Counted from the stretch's first letter, positions 35,169 through 48,327 are shown. The stretch: DNA of 64,000 nucleotides from Pseudorasbora parva (GCF_024679245.1 NC_090195.1:2934800-2998799), one strand, 5' to 3'. Program-made: numbers and translations. Notes: generated from the sequence alone by a model not told the origin.

Positions 35169-35456
35169 GTGATGCTCTTTAAAGCAAAGAAACACTTTAA
35201 GGACAATATCAAGAACAGCCTGAAAAAGTTTTACATCACGCCCAGTGACTGGGAGAATCTAGTGTTTAACAGGGACTACTGGAGAAAGGCAGTGCAGGAA
35301 GGTTCAGCACACCACGAAACAGAACTCATACACCGCAAGGACAAACAGAGAAGGGCTCCACCACTAGACACCAACTCAACCTTCAGATGCCAACATTGCA
35401 GCAGAATCTGTGGATTTCAGATTGGCCTTTACAGTTACCTGAGTATCCACAAATAA
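35169..35456 (+). pseudogene. C-terminal end of another LINE ORF (zinc-finger tail)
   Basis: The frame contains 'DWENLVFNRDYWRKAV' and ends in a C-x2-C zinc-finger-like 'CQHCSRICGFQIGLYSYL'. This matches the C-terminal tail of certain non-LTR retrotransposon polyproteins, which finish with a Cys/His finger and 'RIGLYSH'-type motif. The normal His is replaced by Tyr in this copy. It begins exactly where the L2 tail ends. Confidence 0.65.
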
Positions 35457-35529
35457 GACGACCCGACAGAGAGGACAGTCATACTCGTCTCGAGTGACCG
35501 CCAAAGAAGGAGGAGGAGAAGAAGGTAAT

Positions 35530-35672
<143 letters not shown>

Positions 35673-36900
35673 GCAAGTTTATTTGTATAGCACATTTCAT
35701 ACCCAATGGCAATTCAAAGTGCTTTACAGAGAAATTAATTAAAACAGTGGTAACAAATGCATGAGAAAAAAGAATACCATATGGATGAATTAAAAATTAA
35801 AAACAAGCATAGTTAAAACAGTTGTAAAGATAATAATAATAATACAAAATAATAATAATAAAAAAATAAGATAAAATAGAATAAAATGGTCAGATCCACA
35901 ATAATGGTCTGATATAAAAATAAAACATCCTTCAGTTTACAGCCTACATACATGTACCATCTTTATTAGAACACCTCTCCTTCATTTCTTTCTCAAACAC
36001 GTTCATAACATCCATTTTAATCACTATTCCCTGATTTTTACTCAGGAACCTTCTTGTTAACCCCATTCTCACTCATCATACCCTCCACAGATTTACACAT
36101 ACTCAAACCTTATTGTCAAACTTACTATTTCCATCAAACCCAGTTTTCACTCATCATATTTAACTCAAATGAACATATAAAATAACAATAACCAAAGATA
36201 AGAACAAAGGTAAACTAAAACAACTATAAAAAGAAGAAAAGAGAAAAGATAGGGTGCGATCAGTCTGACATACAGTGCTCAGAGCTCATTCAGTAAATGC
36301 ACAGCTGAACAGATGTGTTTTGAGTCTGGATTTGAATGTGGCTACTGTTGGAGCACATCTGATCTGTTCAGGAAGCTGGTTCCAACTGCGGCTGGCATAA
36401 TAGCTAAAAGCAGACTCTCCTTGCTTTGAGTGAACTCTTGGTATTTCTAACTGATTTGATCCTGCTGATCTGAGTGATCTGTTGGGTTTGTATTTAATCA
36501 GCATATCTGCAATGTATTGAGGTCCTAGCTCATTAAGTGATTTATAAACAAGTAATAGTACTTTAAAATCCTAAATATACCTGGAAGCCAGTGTAAAGAC
36601 CTGAGGACTGTTGTGATACGGTCATATTTTCTGGTTCTGCTCAGAATCCTGTCAACAGCGTTCTGTGTGAGCTGCAGCTGTCTAATGGCCGATGAGAAGG
36701 CCATTACAGTAGTCCACCCTACTAGTGATGAAAGCATGAATGAGTTTCTCTAAGTCTTGCCTGGAGACAAAACATCTAATTCTTGCAATATTTTTCAGAT
36801 GATAGTATGCTGATTTAGTTTAGCTTTGACATGACTACTGAAACTCAGGTCTGACTCCAAAATCACTCCAAGATTCCTGACTTGATTTTTTGTTATCAGG
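35673..36900 (-). mobile_element. Antisense L2-like LINE 3' end (family A)
   Basis: On the minus strand 36737-36525 reads 'IRQLQLTQNAVDRILSRTRK' and 'VLRSLHWLPG', and 36504-36286 reads 'YKPNRSLRSAGSNQLEIPRV' and 'WNQLPEQIRCAPT', ending 'LKTHLFSCAF'. This is the C-terminal part of an L2-type ORF2. The 3' untranslated tail runs to 35673. The segment at 36700-36900 is shared with 2640-2780 but does not look like reverse transcriptase. Confidence 0.8.
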
Positions 36901-38560
36901 CCTTTAGCCTCAAGATATGCGTTCATATATGTTCATATAAACTGCATATAGGTTTCATATATGCGCATATATCCTCTTATAGGTTCTTTCCATGTGGGAG
37001 ACTAGTTGAATAATCATTTAGTTTAAGCCAGTCTTTCAAACTTTTGTGGAGATTTTAGTATCACAATAAAATGGCACATTTCATCTTCAGCAAAGGGAAA
37101 TGTGTTTGTACAACGAACACCCTTGTCGTCACTTACTGGCATAACAGTGTAACTCACAGAAAGACCAGTAAAATATCCTACCAGTAAAACAGAGACTGTC
37201 TGGAGGAAACATATACGAGAAGTGAAAATTGGTTTTGGAATAAAAACACTTTCAAAAGCTGTCACTTGTGGTAAACTTTTAAAGGACACACCTTAGTACC
37301 TAAAGAGTGTATATTAGGACCTCAAATGTACATATCGGTACCAAAAGAGTACATATTATAATCTTTTTAAAGTGTCCTGCCCCAGTTTCCTGCCCCAGCA
37401 GTGTCCCACAGCTTTTGTACCATTTTTGTGAGAATGTATCAAAAATGTGTAATTGTTATACAATCTTCTCTTTAAAATGTGTTACTTTTTAACATGTGAG
37501 AAATAATATGGATCTGTAAACTGTAGTGAGTATAGGCCTATGCCTGGGGTGTCCAAAGTCTGTCCTGGAAGTGCTGTAGCAAAACTCTGCAGGACAGTGG
37601 CCCTCCAGGAGCAGGAGCATGGCCTATGCAATCAGGTCAAGGCAGTTTTTTTAATAGTTTTTTTTTTAACACTCAATCTCAGAATGTGCCAACCTGTGAC
37701 GTCAGAGTGTGGTGAAACGCCGCCTCAACAGAAGTCTGCCACCCAATTATAGGCCTATGTGGAGTAAACCGTATCGAACTTCCATGCAATAACATGCTGC
37801 ATAAGCTTCATTCGGATTCCAATATTATGAATTCATGGATGAACTTTATTTTTAATGAATAGCCAGCTCACATGGGGAAGACATTGCATGTTTGTTCTTT
37901 CATTTCACCACGGATTCGTTTGTTAACAAGAGACTGGATTTGCAGAGAAGATGAGATTACATGGATGAATGAAGCAACATACTTATGTGAGTAAAACATG
38001 TTCTCTATATGTGCATTGTTACAGATCGTTTGATATCTATTTATTTTGTGTACGTGTCTAACTGAACATAACTTAGCATGCTGTCACAGGCTGGAGAATC
38101 CTTTATCTGAGGTGTTGTTAGTTCTTTGTGCTGCGATTTGTGATCAGCCTCAGGCCAGGGCTCACAAAGCCCAACGTCCCAGGGCTGTGTTTTCCAGACG
38201 GGCAACCAAAACGTATCACTGGCCTGCCTGGCCTGGGTGAATCATTCCAGTTGCCGTTTCCCACATGCTTTCAAAACAATTCCCCCACGTGTACTCATGG
38301 GGGAGCCGAAGCTCATTATAATATGCAAAGCTTATCCAATCATAGCCGTTGGTGTTTACTCTCAAGTCTTCAGTGCGGCACATCCATAAAAACCATGTGT
38401 CCCATGGGAGAGGCTCAAAACCAGTGTAGAAAATAGCCTATTACTTATTCATTATGATGTTTTTGAATGTAAAACCATGCAAACGTCATAAGTTGACCTC
38501 AGATAACAGTATAAAGAAAGAAAAAAGCCAGTTCATGTTAATGAAAAAAGGGTAGCACTT
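36901..38560. other. Mosaic of short repeat remnants, no gene
   Basis: This includes a MITE-like end around 37279-37345 ('ttagtacctaaagag' and 'ggtaccaaaagagta' repeats) and a remnant around 37540-37620 resembling 'gtccaaagtctgtcctgga' and 'gccctccagga' MITE ends. A block at 38040-38440 is of unknown origin. A minus-strand frame of 88 codons at 37023-37289 has no recognisable family. Confidence 0.4.
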
Positions 38561-38820
38561 TATTTTAAAGTCCTGTTCCACTGTAACATAGCTGACGTGG
38601 AAGCAGACGAAGACGATGGTGAAGAGAACCCAATATCAGTTTTTTTTTTACAGTGTCCAAAGAGGAAACATAAAGTATAAACAAACTCCAAAAAATTAAA
38701 CAAACCATGAACAAAACTTGACAATGAACAGGCCTTGGAAATGAACACATGGAACAGCATACGCCAATGCAGGAACAAGTAACATGGCAAATAAATAGCT
38801 TAATTACAGGACTAAGCTAT
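38561..38820. repeat. A-rich retroelement-like debris
   Basis: A-rich sequence (aaacaaaccatgaacaaaac and similar words) resembles the antisense strand of retroelement LTR/UTR sequences such as the one at 55307-55672. No boundaries could be resolved. Confidence 0.3.
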
Positions 38821-38839
38821 GTGATACACCTGAAGATTT

Positions 38840-40440
38840 TATATTAAGGTCTGACCTGGGTATTATTCATCTCAATGTTCAGAGTTTAATGTCCGATCTG
38901 GATAGAGTTAATTTATGGGTCAGGTCAACTGATGCTGACATTGTTGTTTTATCTGAAACCTGGCTGACTAAATCTGTCCTTGATAGAGATATTGACATCC
39001 ATGGTTATAATGTGTATTGTTCAGATCACCCAAAAAGTGTGAGGGTTTGCTATCAAATGCAAATACAAGTCTATTTTAGTGTTCTCAAAATCAGTGTGTA
39101 AACAATTTGAGTTTTTGGCCTTAAAGTCTCAAAAGACCACCAAATCAGGTTGGTTGGTTGTTATAGAACTCTGTCTACATCAAATGATTCTTCATTTACA
39201 TTATCAAATTTGTCAAGTCAAGTTATTTGTAATGACACTATTGTTGTATTTGATCTGAACTGGGACTGGCTAAGGCCGATATCAGATGCTTTTAAAGAGC
39301 AGTGTGACATTTTTACAAATTTTTAATGACATTAATTAACACTCCTTCTTGGCCAAATCCTAAATGTCTGGATAAATCATCACTCATTGATTTAATCCTG
39401 ACAACCGCCCCTTTTCAGTACTCTGAAATAGGTGTTTTTGCTAATGTCACTGTGTGATTGCTGCTGTTAGAGATACTAAAGTGCCCAGGACTGCACCTCG
39501 TATTGTTGAAAGGCGAAATATGAAAAAATATTATGACTGGAGTAGAATTGCCTTGATTAATGTTGTGGATTTAGCCCTGACTTTTTTTTCCAAAACAGTT
39601 TTTTGATATTCTGAACAGACAATCCCTGCCCTTACGAAACAAAAATATATTGCAGTATATTGGAAAATATCATGCAATACATTAGCCAATATATTCACAT
39701 ATATTGGATTTAATATTTATATTCTCCAATATATTACAGGAATATATAAAATACTGTATAATACCATCAATATATTATTCCATGTATTTATAAAATAATA
39801 TATTTCAAGTAATACATTGGTAAATATATTTTCCTTTCGTAAGGGTGGTTTACTTCTAAGATTTCCAATTTGCTCCATGAGGAAATGTAGCCTGGGCAGG
39901 AGATCGGATACAGATGCTGGTTTGTTTTCCGACGGTTGTGAAACAGATTCACTTCCCTTTTCTAAAAAGTTAGGCTGAATTTTATTTATCTTAAACCACA
40001 GATAATTAAGTTATTATCTGCATTGACTAAACCAACAGGTTTTCTGTTGGTTATAGTTAAGAATGATGTGTCTACTGTATATCTGAGTAGAAATGTTAAA
40101 TTGTTTTAATGAGCATTTTGTTTCATCTTTGTTTTTGGCCCCCATAGTTTCAGAGTCTGTAAATTACACCTTTAGTACTGCCACCAAAACTTTCAATTTT
40201 AACCTCTTCTCTATTGCTGATATTCATAAAGCCCTGAAACAATTGAATCCTCGAAAACCTGCAGGCTCCGATCACTTAGAACCTTTCTTTTTGAAGTTAG
40301 CTGTAGATATCCCAGCTGACTGATCTTTTTAATCTTTTACTGGTCACAAACTAAATTTCCAAGGTATGGAAGTCTGCGTATGTTTTACCACTTTTGAAAG
40401 GAGGTGACCCTACTATGTTAGATAATTGCAGACCCATTTC
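38840..40440 (+). pseudogene. Rex/L2-like LINE: endonuclease and RT start, decayed
   Basis: 38860-39040 reads 'GIIHLNVQSLMSDLDRVN', then 'DADIVVLSETWLTKSVL', the apurinic-type endonuclease with its catalytic Glu in SETWL. Further endonuclease pieces follow in shifted frames (VVFDLNWDWLRPISD; DKSSLIDLILT). RT-proximal sequence at 40093-40323 reads 'MLNCFNEHFVSS' and 'ALKQLNPRKPAGSDHLE'. Stops and frameshifts are frequent. An AT-rich MITE interrupts it at 39628-39846. Confidence 0.75.
39628..39846. mobile_element. AT-rich MITE (CCCTTACGAAA ends) inside the LINE
   Basis: The ends 'cccttacgaaacaaaaatat' and 'tttcctttcgtaaggg' are inverted repeats. The interior is made of 'aatatattgg' words. No unambiguous target duplication is seen. 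Confidence 0.7.
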
Positions 40441-40990
40441 CAAAAAAAAAAAAAAAAGAAACAAAAAGGTTACAACATTCAAAGAAAAGAACCACCAATC
40501 AACAGACAATTAAATAAAACAAAATTACAATTACCATAAATGAATAAACCAAACAAGTTAATGGATACAATGCAAAGCAATAAAAGCAGAGCAATAAGTG
40601 CAAAGCAGTAAATGCAAAATAAATGCAAAGCCAACGTTACACATTAAACAAATGGATCCAAAACAAAAACACAACAAATGCAAACCAAATTAATAAAAAA
40701 AAGAACTAAATAGAAACAAAACAAGCATTACCAAATGCAAAAAGCTCAATGGATACAAAACAAAACAAATAAATGTTACGAAATAGCAACGTAATAAAGA
40801 AAGGAAATAAATAGACACAACACTATAATAGAACCAAACAAAAGAACACAAATGAATGAATGCAACTCAAATTATTAAACTAAAAAAAAGACACCCGTTT
40901 ACCGTACCTGGCCTTATATATGCTCCATCGCAAATGTTACCACCCTGAAATAATCTGCATTTCACCACACATGCTATATATCAATTTTTT
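40441..40990. repeat. A-rich insertion in the LINE
   Basis: The run begins with about 15 A and is about 50% A, with repeated 'atgcaaa', 'acaaaac' and 'taaatg' words. It replaces the LINE's reverse-transcriptase core. It could be an antisense retroelement piece. Confidence 0.4.
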
Positions 40991-40999
40991 TTCCTTTTA

Positions 41000-41350
41000 T
41001 ACAGAGTACAAGGTTTATGGTCCCAGAATATTATTTGATTGAATGTACCTCAAGCTCGGACCGAGTTCAAAAAGGATTTCATGTTTGTTGCACCTTCAAC
41101 TTGGAATGACTTACAGAAAACATTTAATCTACAGTGTCTTATTTCCTTAAATTAGTTTAAAGGTTATGTAAAATCTATAGAACATGTGCACATTTTTTAA
41201 TTAATGGCATTTTATTTAATTGAAATGCACTTGAGTTGTCTTTGCTTTTTGTGTGTTTGTTTTGTGATTGTGATCTAATTTGTTCTGCTATCGTGGCCAG
41301 GTCTCTCTTGAAAAAGAGATTATATATCTCAGACTAACCTGGTTAAAAGA
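41000..41350 (+). mobile_element. 3' end of a Rex-like LINE
   Basis: The frame reads 'KDFMFVAPSTWNDLQKTFNL', a LINE C-terminal motif, followed by an untranslated tail with 'tggccaggtctctcttgaaa' and 'agagatt'. It is probably the tail of the 38840-40440 LINE, whose centre is missing. Confidence 0.65.
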
Positions 41351-42300
41351 CAACTCCGGGAAATTTTGTTAATGCCCAGAGCCACCACTCAGCTTAAACG
41401 GTATAAACGTAAAGGGTGTCTTTGTGCCTCTTAACACACAAAAAATGTCTGTCCAAGATGAACAGGCCACTTAGCCGTTGTTAAACTTCACCTGTTTTAG
41501 ACGGCTAGCTGTAGTCTCACGCTATATAGTCCTGTGGTAACTTGGTTGTAGCTGGAAAAAAAGGCAAATAGTCCAGTTGGTATATTGTAACAGTTACATT
41601 TAACATAAGAAATAAACTGTTAACTAGCCTAATGGTTGCAATTTGACGATATTTAACCAGCTACAGATTTACATGCTTAGGTCCGGTCTCCCATTATCGC
41701 AGGCTTTGAAGCATGTCAAAATCCAATAAACAACAAAACAAAACTTCTGCTCCATTTCTCTTTTTAAAATCTCCTCACGAACTTACGTTGTCATTTGTCA
41801 CAAACCTGCTAGGCCATTAACGATGCTTGATTCATTGTTGCCAAGTCTGGAATGGGGCTGCATTTAGGCTACTAGGGGTGTTTGTAGCCTATATAGTCCA
41901 CAGGTTAAGTTGTCTTTACTAGAGCAATATTTGTACCGCCCCCGTGCCCCGCTTTTGGGATTTTTTTTGGCCCATTTTGGCCGTGATTCCGCTACTTTTG
42001 ATTAGCAATTGGAGGGGTTTTGTTATTCATACCTGGCAACCCTTTCAATTGGTTCGCCCTTCGTGCACTTTGAAGGCGTGGCCTGGCCTGGACTGGCCTT
42101 CGAAGTGCGCACCCTTCACTTTGGGACACAGCTATAGTGCGTCCCTGCCCCTTTGAAAGTGAAAGTGCCCTTTCAATCACACGATGTTGCCCCCACAAAC
42201 ACGATCCCGGCCGGGACAGAATCCCCCCGGAACGCGATTCTAACCGGCAAACCCATCCCACATACACACAGCATTGATATAAATACTTTAGCTAAAATAA
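41351..42300. other. Non-coding stretch with a DNA-transposon end
   Basis: Bases 42096-42133 repeat the 'cttcactttgggacacagct' end seen in the 20298-20345 hairpin. The rest, including the low-complexity 'ttttggcc' block at 41950-42000, has no gene. Confidence 0.4.
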
Positions 42301-42559
42301 AATGTTTTTAATAATGTCTAAATAGTTGTTCAGATACTTGTACATCACTTTAGCATAGTTTGAACGGTTTCTCTGTTCATACTTCAGCACATTTATGTGT
42401 GAACATAAAGTTCAATTCAATTTGCAGAATTTTAAACAAGTTAGGTTATTTCTTGACAATAAAGCAGACAAGTTGTTTTTATATACTTTGATCTTTTCAC
42501 ATATTGAGTACTGTTTTAAAAATTGTCATTATCTAGTATAACTACTTTAAAAAAACATT

Positions 42560-43050
42560 GACTCTCTATTTAAGAAAGCTATGAAAACTTCCTTTTTACT
42601 GCATGGCTTCTTCCAAAGACTTGACAGTGGAGGTGGTACACAGGCCTATGTAAAAGGGGACTGTGGGATACCATTTAGGCAGACCCCGTTTGGGCAAAAC
42701 ATTTAGTCAGTAATCGGTGGTAAACTCTGGAATTGCTTGCCCCTTTCAATAAGAGAATGTCCTACATTCAACACATTTAAAACTCACTTAAAGCAGTGGC
42801 TTCTTGAAAACCAGAGGTGTACTCATATTTAACTGCAATATTTTTTATCAATTGTACACTTACACTGTAAATCTGAACAGAGGTGAAAAAACAATGTCTT
42901 GCCATTTATGATTTTTTTATTTATTATTATTTATTTTTATAGTAAATGTGAATGATATGATTGCTGGCATATTTACATGATGTATTTTATACAACAATGT
43001 TCATGAATATGCATGGTCCCTATCAAATAAACCAATAAATCAGATAAACT
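42560..43050 (+). mobile_element. LINE C-terminal fragment and 3' tail
   Basis: One frame around 42690-42790 reads 'GGKLWNCLPLSIRECPTFNT' then 'KTHLKQWLLENQ', the C-terminal motif of an L2/CR1-like LINE ORF2. An untranslated tail follows, ending near the 'ccaataaatcagataaac' repeats. Confidence 0.6.
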
Positions 43051-43143
43051 AAATAAACATTGATTTTCTGGAAAGAAAATCCAATTTCTGAGAAACTGGA
43101 AAGGAAATAAAATAAATCAATAAATCAAACTGAAAATATCACA

Positions 43144-46100
43144 GTTACATATGTAACCTTAGTTCCCTGAATAGGCAACAAGATGCTACTCCCTTTAAAG
43201 GGAACTCAAAAGTTCATTTCAAGGGAACTTCCCTTTCTTAGTTCCCTTTCAACTGGTACTGGGTCACACCTGTGGTAACGCAGTACCCACTTCTCCATAG
43301 GAGCCAGATGCCCATTCGTGTGAACATAGCACACTACGAATCAGCAGAAACCCGTGCCCCCGGTGTAGAACTGAGGTCAAGTTCATAGAACCTCATCAAG
43401 GTATGCAGTGAGGACCACCCCGTCGCATAACACACTTCTTGGGGAGAAATTCCTTACAATAAAGCCTTAGAGACAGCCATACTCCTAGTAGAGTGGGCGG
43501 TGGATTATTTAGTAGTGAGGAAATTTCACAAAAATAGAAATTTCCACGAGTGGCAACCTATCATGGTACCATGCTTGAATTCACTGAGCTCCTGAAAATG
43601 ACCCATTCATTCACAAATGTTTGTAAAAGAGTCTGCAGGCCTAGGTGCTTGATTTTATACATAAAGCCTACAAAGGTGAAGGCCAGCGACCTCATAAGAA
43701 AGGAAAATGGCCTCAACCACCCGCTTGCTCATAGTCTGCTTAAATTCTGGGGCACCCCTTTTTAGGTGACCCGAAACACACAAACAGTTGTTCAGCTTTT
43801 CTCCACAGGGCAGCTCTGTGAAAATAAGCATCTAAATCCCTAACAGGGCAGTGTAAGATCGAGCTTTTCCTGGTCTGATGTCGGAAAGGGAGGAGTGCAA
43901 TAGAACAGGTTGAAAACACACTTATGCAGTGTTTTTTATATCATTGTGGCACATTTATTGGCAGCTTTGTAGTCACTGTTAAAAGTGACACTGGTTGGTA
44001 TTGAATAAATATTATTGTCTTCAATCTATCTTCCCATCTTTTCTTTCTTCAATTAAATTTGCAATTGTTATTAACAAAGTCTGTTTATGTAAAGTTGATC
44101 ACTGTAGTGCTTAGAATATAGAAATTCAGATTTATTTTCTGAGATTTTAGCCAGGACTCAATTAAAATGTTAATTTTACTATGAGTATAAAATCAGTACA
44201 GGTAACTTGTAGCAACCCATAAATAAGTTACCTGTACCATAAAAATTAGGTTTATCTAACTGAGTAATACTAATATTATTAATTAACAAAAAATTAATTT
44301 TTTGTGTGTTTGTATTAAGTAATGTTACAGTGTTTATTATACTTAAAAAGTCTGCATGTTGACTCAACTTAAAACATCCAATGCAGCCACTTGCCTCACT
44401 TTTTATAAGTTAGATATAGGTATTACTTTTTACAGCTGGGCCCCTCAGAGGCCAAGCCCACAGTTTCCACAGCTCTTGGCGAGGGTATATTGACCCTTTC
44501 GCCTGAGAAAGTAGGTTTCTCCTGATCGAAATCTCCATCGGGGAGCCGTCAAGAAGAGACAGATGGCAGTGAGATGTTTCTGATGATGCAAACAGATCCA
44601 CCTCTGCTCAGCTTATATAAAAGGCCCAATCTCAGCCCCCCTGATGATTTATATTCGAGACCACCAATGTGTTGTCTGAACAAACCAGCTAATGATGGCC
44701 CCTGCAGTCTGACAGGAAGTGCTTTAGAGCCCGAAACACCACCATCATCTATGCAATTTATGTGCCAGGACAGAAGATGGTCCTGCCATTGACCTTGAGC
44801 CGAACAGCCACTTTCATGGCATTGCCACGTGACCTTGATCCTCGGGGGAAAACAACCTTGGATCTGAGCCACCACTGCAACGGTCTCATGTACAGCAGGC
44901 CACAAGGTATCACGTTGCTGCCATGGGTTGCATGCTGCCATCATCAGACCTAACAGTCTCTAAAACGGTTTGTCAGTTAGTGACTGGTCTAACTTCACCC
45001 CTTTTACTGCTGAGAGAATTGACACAATGCAAGGAGGAGACAGGTGAACCTGCAGCTATCGAATTCCAAACCATACAAAAGTGATACCATGTACTGGAGA
45101 AAGAACACTTTTTTTCACGTTAAACCTAAGCCCCAACTTCGTGTGTTTGAGGACAACATCTCAAGGTTGAACCGCCATTTGTGCTGACTGTGCCAGAATC
45201 AGTTGTTGATATAGTTCAGAATACAGATCCCCTAATTACGCATGGGGACCAGAGCTGTGCGGGGTGATGAAAGCGAACCTCAGGTACTTCCTGTGCAGCG
45301 GAAGAATGGATGCATGGAAGTACAAGTCCTTTAGATCAGTGGTTCCCAAACATGTCCTGGAGTACCACCAGCCCTGCACATTTTGCATCTTTCCCTCATC
45401 AGACACACCTGATCCAACTCATCAGCTCATTAGTTGAGACTGCAAGAACTGAAGTGGGTGTGTCTGATGAAGGAGACATACAAAATGTGCAGGGCTGGTG
45501 GTCCTCCAGGACAGGTTTGGGAACCACTGCTTTAGATCTATCGTGACTAACCAGTCCTTAGACCTGATCTATGACATGATTTGTTTGAGTCTAAGCATTT
45601 TGAACATGATTGAGAGGGCACAGATCTAAAATTGGACGCAACCCCCCATCCTTATTTAGCATGATGAAGCACAGACTTTTAAACCCTGACTCCCTGCTGG
45701 GAAGATGGACCCTTTCTATAGCCTCTTTTTGCAGAAGAGTCTATACTTCTTTAGTCATAACTAGAGCCTGTTCGAAACCCACCCCTGTGGACAGGACCCT
45801 GCTGAAACAGGGCGGAGCAATCCAAACTAAATAGCACAACCATTTTTTACTATTTGCAGGAGCCAATGAGATATATTTGGAAGATTCTCCCACCGCTGGA
45901 ATGTTTTGAACAGCAAGCGAGCGCCCTGAAATGGATACCTCGCAAGGGACCCTAGCATTCTGGTGGGGTTGGTGGAATGACCCTCTGAAGTTTGGGTTAA
46001 CAGTAAATGACCCAAGATCATGAAAAATGAAGACCAAGAGTCAGGAGTGCATTTAAAAAAACATTTCAGAGGGCACCGAAGGGAGACTGGTACCATATAC

Positions 46101-46450
46101 TGAGGTGGAGACGGCCTGCCTTCAGAGGGGACTACCCTCAAAATCCTGACACCTCTTCAAGTAAGGATCTCTTCAATGCAGCCTTCTAAGAAATAATAAT
46201 GGTCCTCAGATCTGTCTTATTCTTCTATGGCTGTGCCTGAGAGTGCCGCCCCCACCCCTTCTGATTCGGGAGAGAGATGGCTCGCAAGCGTCTCCTCCAC
46301 ACTCAGCATCGGCCCATATCCATATTTTTTCAGCCCTACAATACTGCTGTATCCTCCTGGGACCCAGTAATAGACTTTTGTCCTCTGTAGTGGATATACA
46401 ATTTTTGTGAATTACTCTGACATCATACACGTCACAGTTTTAAGTCTGGG
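43144..46450 (-). mobile_element. DIRS-like tyrosine-recombinase retrotransposon, degenerate
   Basis: On the minus strand, reverse transcriptase sequence lies at about 45735-45610 (QKEAIERVHLPSRESGF; DGGLRPILD). RNase H-like sequence follows at about 44840-44560 (HINCIDD; SSGGLRLGLLYKL). The tyrosine recombinase C-terminus lies at about 43500-43335 (HSTRSMAVSKALL, a stop, then ATGWSSLHTLMRFYEL). RT, RNase H, then recombinase is the DIRS gene order. The HxxR motif and the conserved Tyr are visible. Stops and frame changes throughout show that it is inactive. The 3' end is near 43144 (gttacatatgtaacc); the 5' end is uncertain. Confidence 0.8.
45337..45529. mobile_element. hAT-type MITE (CAGTGGTTCCCAAAC ends) inside the DIRS element
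   Basis: A 193-bp palindromic element with CAGTGGTTCCCAAAC at one end and its complement (gtttgggaaccactg) at the other. It is flanked by a perfect 8-bp duplication CTTTAGAT (45329-45336, 45530-45537), diagnostic of hAT insertion. The arms carry 'accaccagccctgcacattt' and its mirror. Confidence 0.95.
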
Positions 46451-47495
46451 TGTCCTGTAAAGAGCACATTCGGGGCTTTGCACAGATACCAAATGTTTGG
46501 AGGTTTCACCAGGACAACAACTTCTCCTTGGTCTTTAAAAACGGCTGACATTAATGTTTAGCACTGTTATAAAAATATGATAATATTTTGTAATTATCAT
46601 TTAAATCAGATTAATTTTTAAATTATTTGTTATAAATTAACATCTCAGGAAAATGGTATGGGGTTTCTAATCAAAATATGACTTTCTGTTACGAAACGGG
46701 GTATTGATTTCATAAATGTTCACTGTAGAGGAAACCAGGACTTAAATCATGTTTATCAGGCATTTTGAAGACAAAACAAGTGAATAGGGAAATAAAATAC
46801 ATATTAATATTCCTATGAAATATTTAATATTTTAATAGATATTATTATGAAAAAAATTCCATCTATTACTCCCATTATTATGAAACCAGGTGGATGCTGC
46901 ACATTGGTGGTGGTTGCTTATCCCATGCGAATGCGCCATGCAAAACTCAGATGTGTGGGAGTAATTTCTAAATCACAGAGTTCCCTAGATAATACTAATC
47001 CCGTGCGAATAGTGCTTGTCTATTTAATGGTTACGGGTGCGGGGCAAGTTGTAAAAATATATACAGTGGAGCCAAGCGGGCTGGGGCGGGCTAAATAATT
47101 TCATAAAAGCGGGACCCGCAGGTTGGAAAAAAAGCTGACCGTTTTTGTTCTTGGGTTACTACCTGAAACCCGAAGTTTAAAAGTACGATTAAAAACGATA
47201 CAGACCCTGTCAGGCTATGGCAGATGTGTCATTCAACCTATTGTAAGTCGATGTATCATCATAAGAGTCTTGAAAATATATTATGTATCATCATAAGAGT
47301 CTTGAAAATATATTATGTATCATCATAAGAGTCTTGAAAATATATTATGAAAGTTGAAAATTTACCTGGTGCTGCTTTAAATCCAGGCAATTTAAAAAAT
47401 TGATTAAAATTCAGATTGAATTTATACAAATGAAATTTACTTGAAAGAAAGGCATTCTACAAAACAAAACTTAATGAAGTGGCCAGTATGTCTTT
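46451..47495. other. Non-coding stretch
   Basis: No gene recognised. It includes a small three-copy tandem repeat listed separately and a 'gcgggctggggcgggct' patch near 47080. Confidence 0.4.
47253..47348 (+). repeat. Three tandem copies of a 32-bp unit
   Basis: The unit starts gtatcatcataagagtcttg and repeats at 47253, 47285 and 47317 with no differences seen. Confidence 0.95.
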
Positions 47496-48223
47496 AGCCC
47501 TATTCGGACTGGATTAGTTTAACATGGGTACATGGGGGTAAAGTCATTTTACCTCAGGACGTCTGTAATATCAATGGCCAATTCGCACGGGATAAGACAT
47601 CTCAGTAAAACTAGCAGAAGTGGGAGGAGTAACTCGCTTTACGCACCTCCTTGACGTCATGTGCGTATGGCGTTACCGTTATAACGTGAGCAAACACACA
47701 ACCTGAGCGCCAGTCTGAACTCCGTCTCCAATATATATGTGTTTTAATAAACAGTTAGGTCCAGTCTAACGATTCTGATTGGATTATGTTGGTAATAGAC
47801 ACTTTCCTAGAGCTAAAATGTGTTGTGCCTCTAATAAGTGCTTTTGATCTTTTTGCTTTAAATGATATGCGGAAAATACTGGACATTTTCCACAGATTTG
47901 TCCCACCACCTACAACGCAACCGAATGCTTCAAGCGCCTCCAAGGTCGCAAAATGTGCTCTTTTTTTAACTTTTAAACAGGCAATGACGGAATTTTACCA
48001 TACATTTTAACAGCAGGTCTATTCGAACGGGATTTGTATTACCTGAGGTAATTTTTCTGGACCTTTTTACAGAAGGTAAAAGTCTCGGTAATCTTTACTG
48101 ACATTGTCCGTAATGATTACCGAGATGGCACATTCGGACGGGACTAAAATCACTGAGAACCTCTGGTAATAATTACTTTACCCCCACGTCCCCATGTTAA
48201 ACTAATCCAGTCCGAATAGGGCT
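47496..48223. mobile_element. Harbinger-like MITE (AGCCCTATTCGGACTGGATT ends)
   Basis: The left end and the complement of the right end agree over about 33 bp (through 'agtttaacatggg'). Both sides carry TTT (47493-47495, 48224-48226), compatible with a 3-bp target duplication. The size is 728 bp. No transposase; the internal 74-codon frame is not recognisable. Confidence 0.75.
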
Positions 48224-48327
48224 TTTGACATATATTACACATCTTTGCACTTCATGATAGCCTAGATGAAATTTAAAAATAGTACTATAATATTTAAACA
48301 TAAATATGAAAATAGCTACATTGTTTA

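Noticed and set aside
44549..44944. Independent host gene on the minus strand
   Set aside because: Motifs fit the RNase H part of the DIRS element, and the frame is interrupted on both sides.
47786..48010. Small gene within the Harbinger-like MITE
   Set aside because: A 74-codon frame with no family motif, inside a non-autonomous element.
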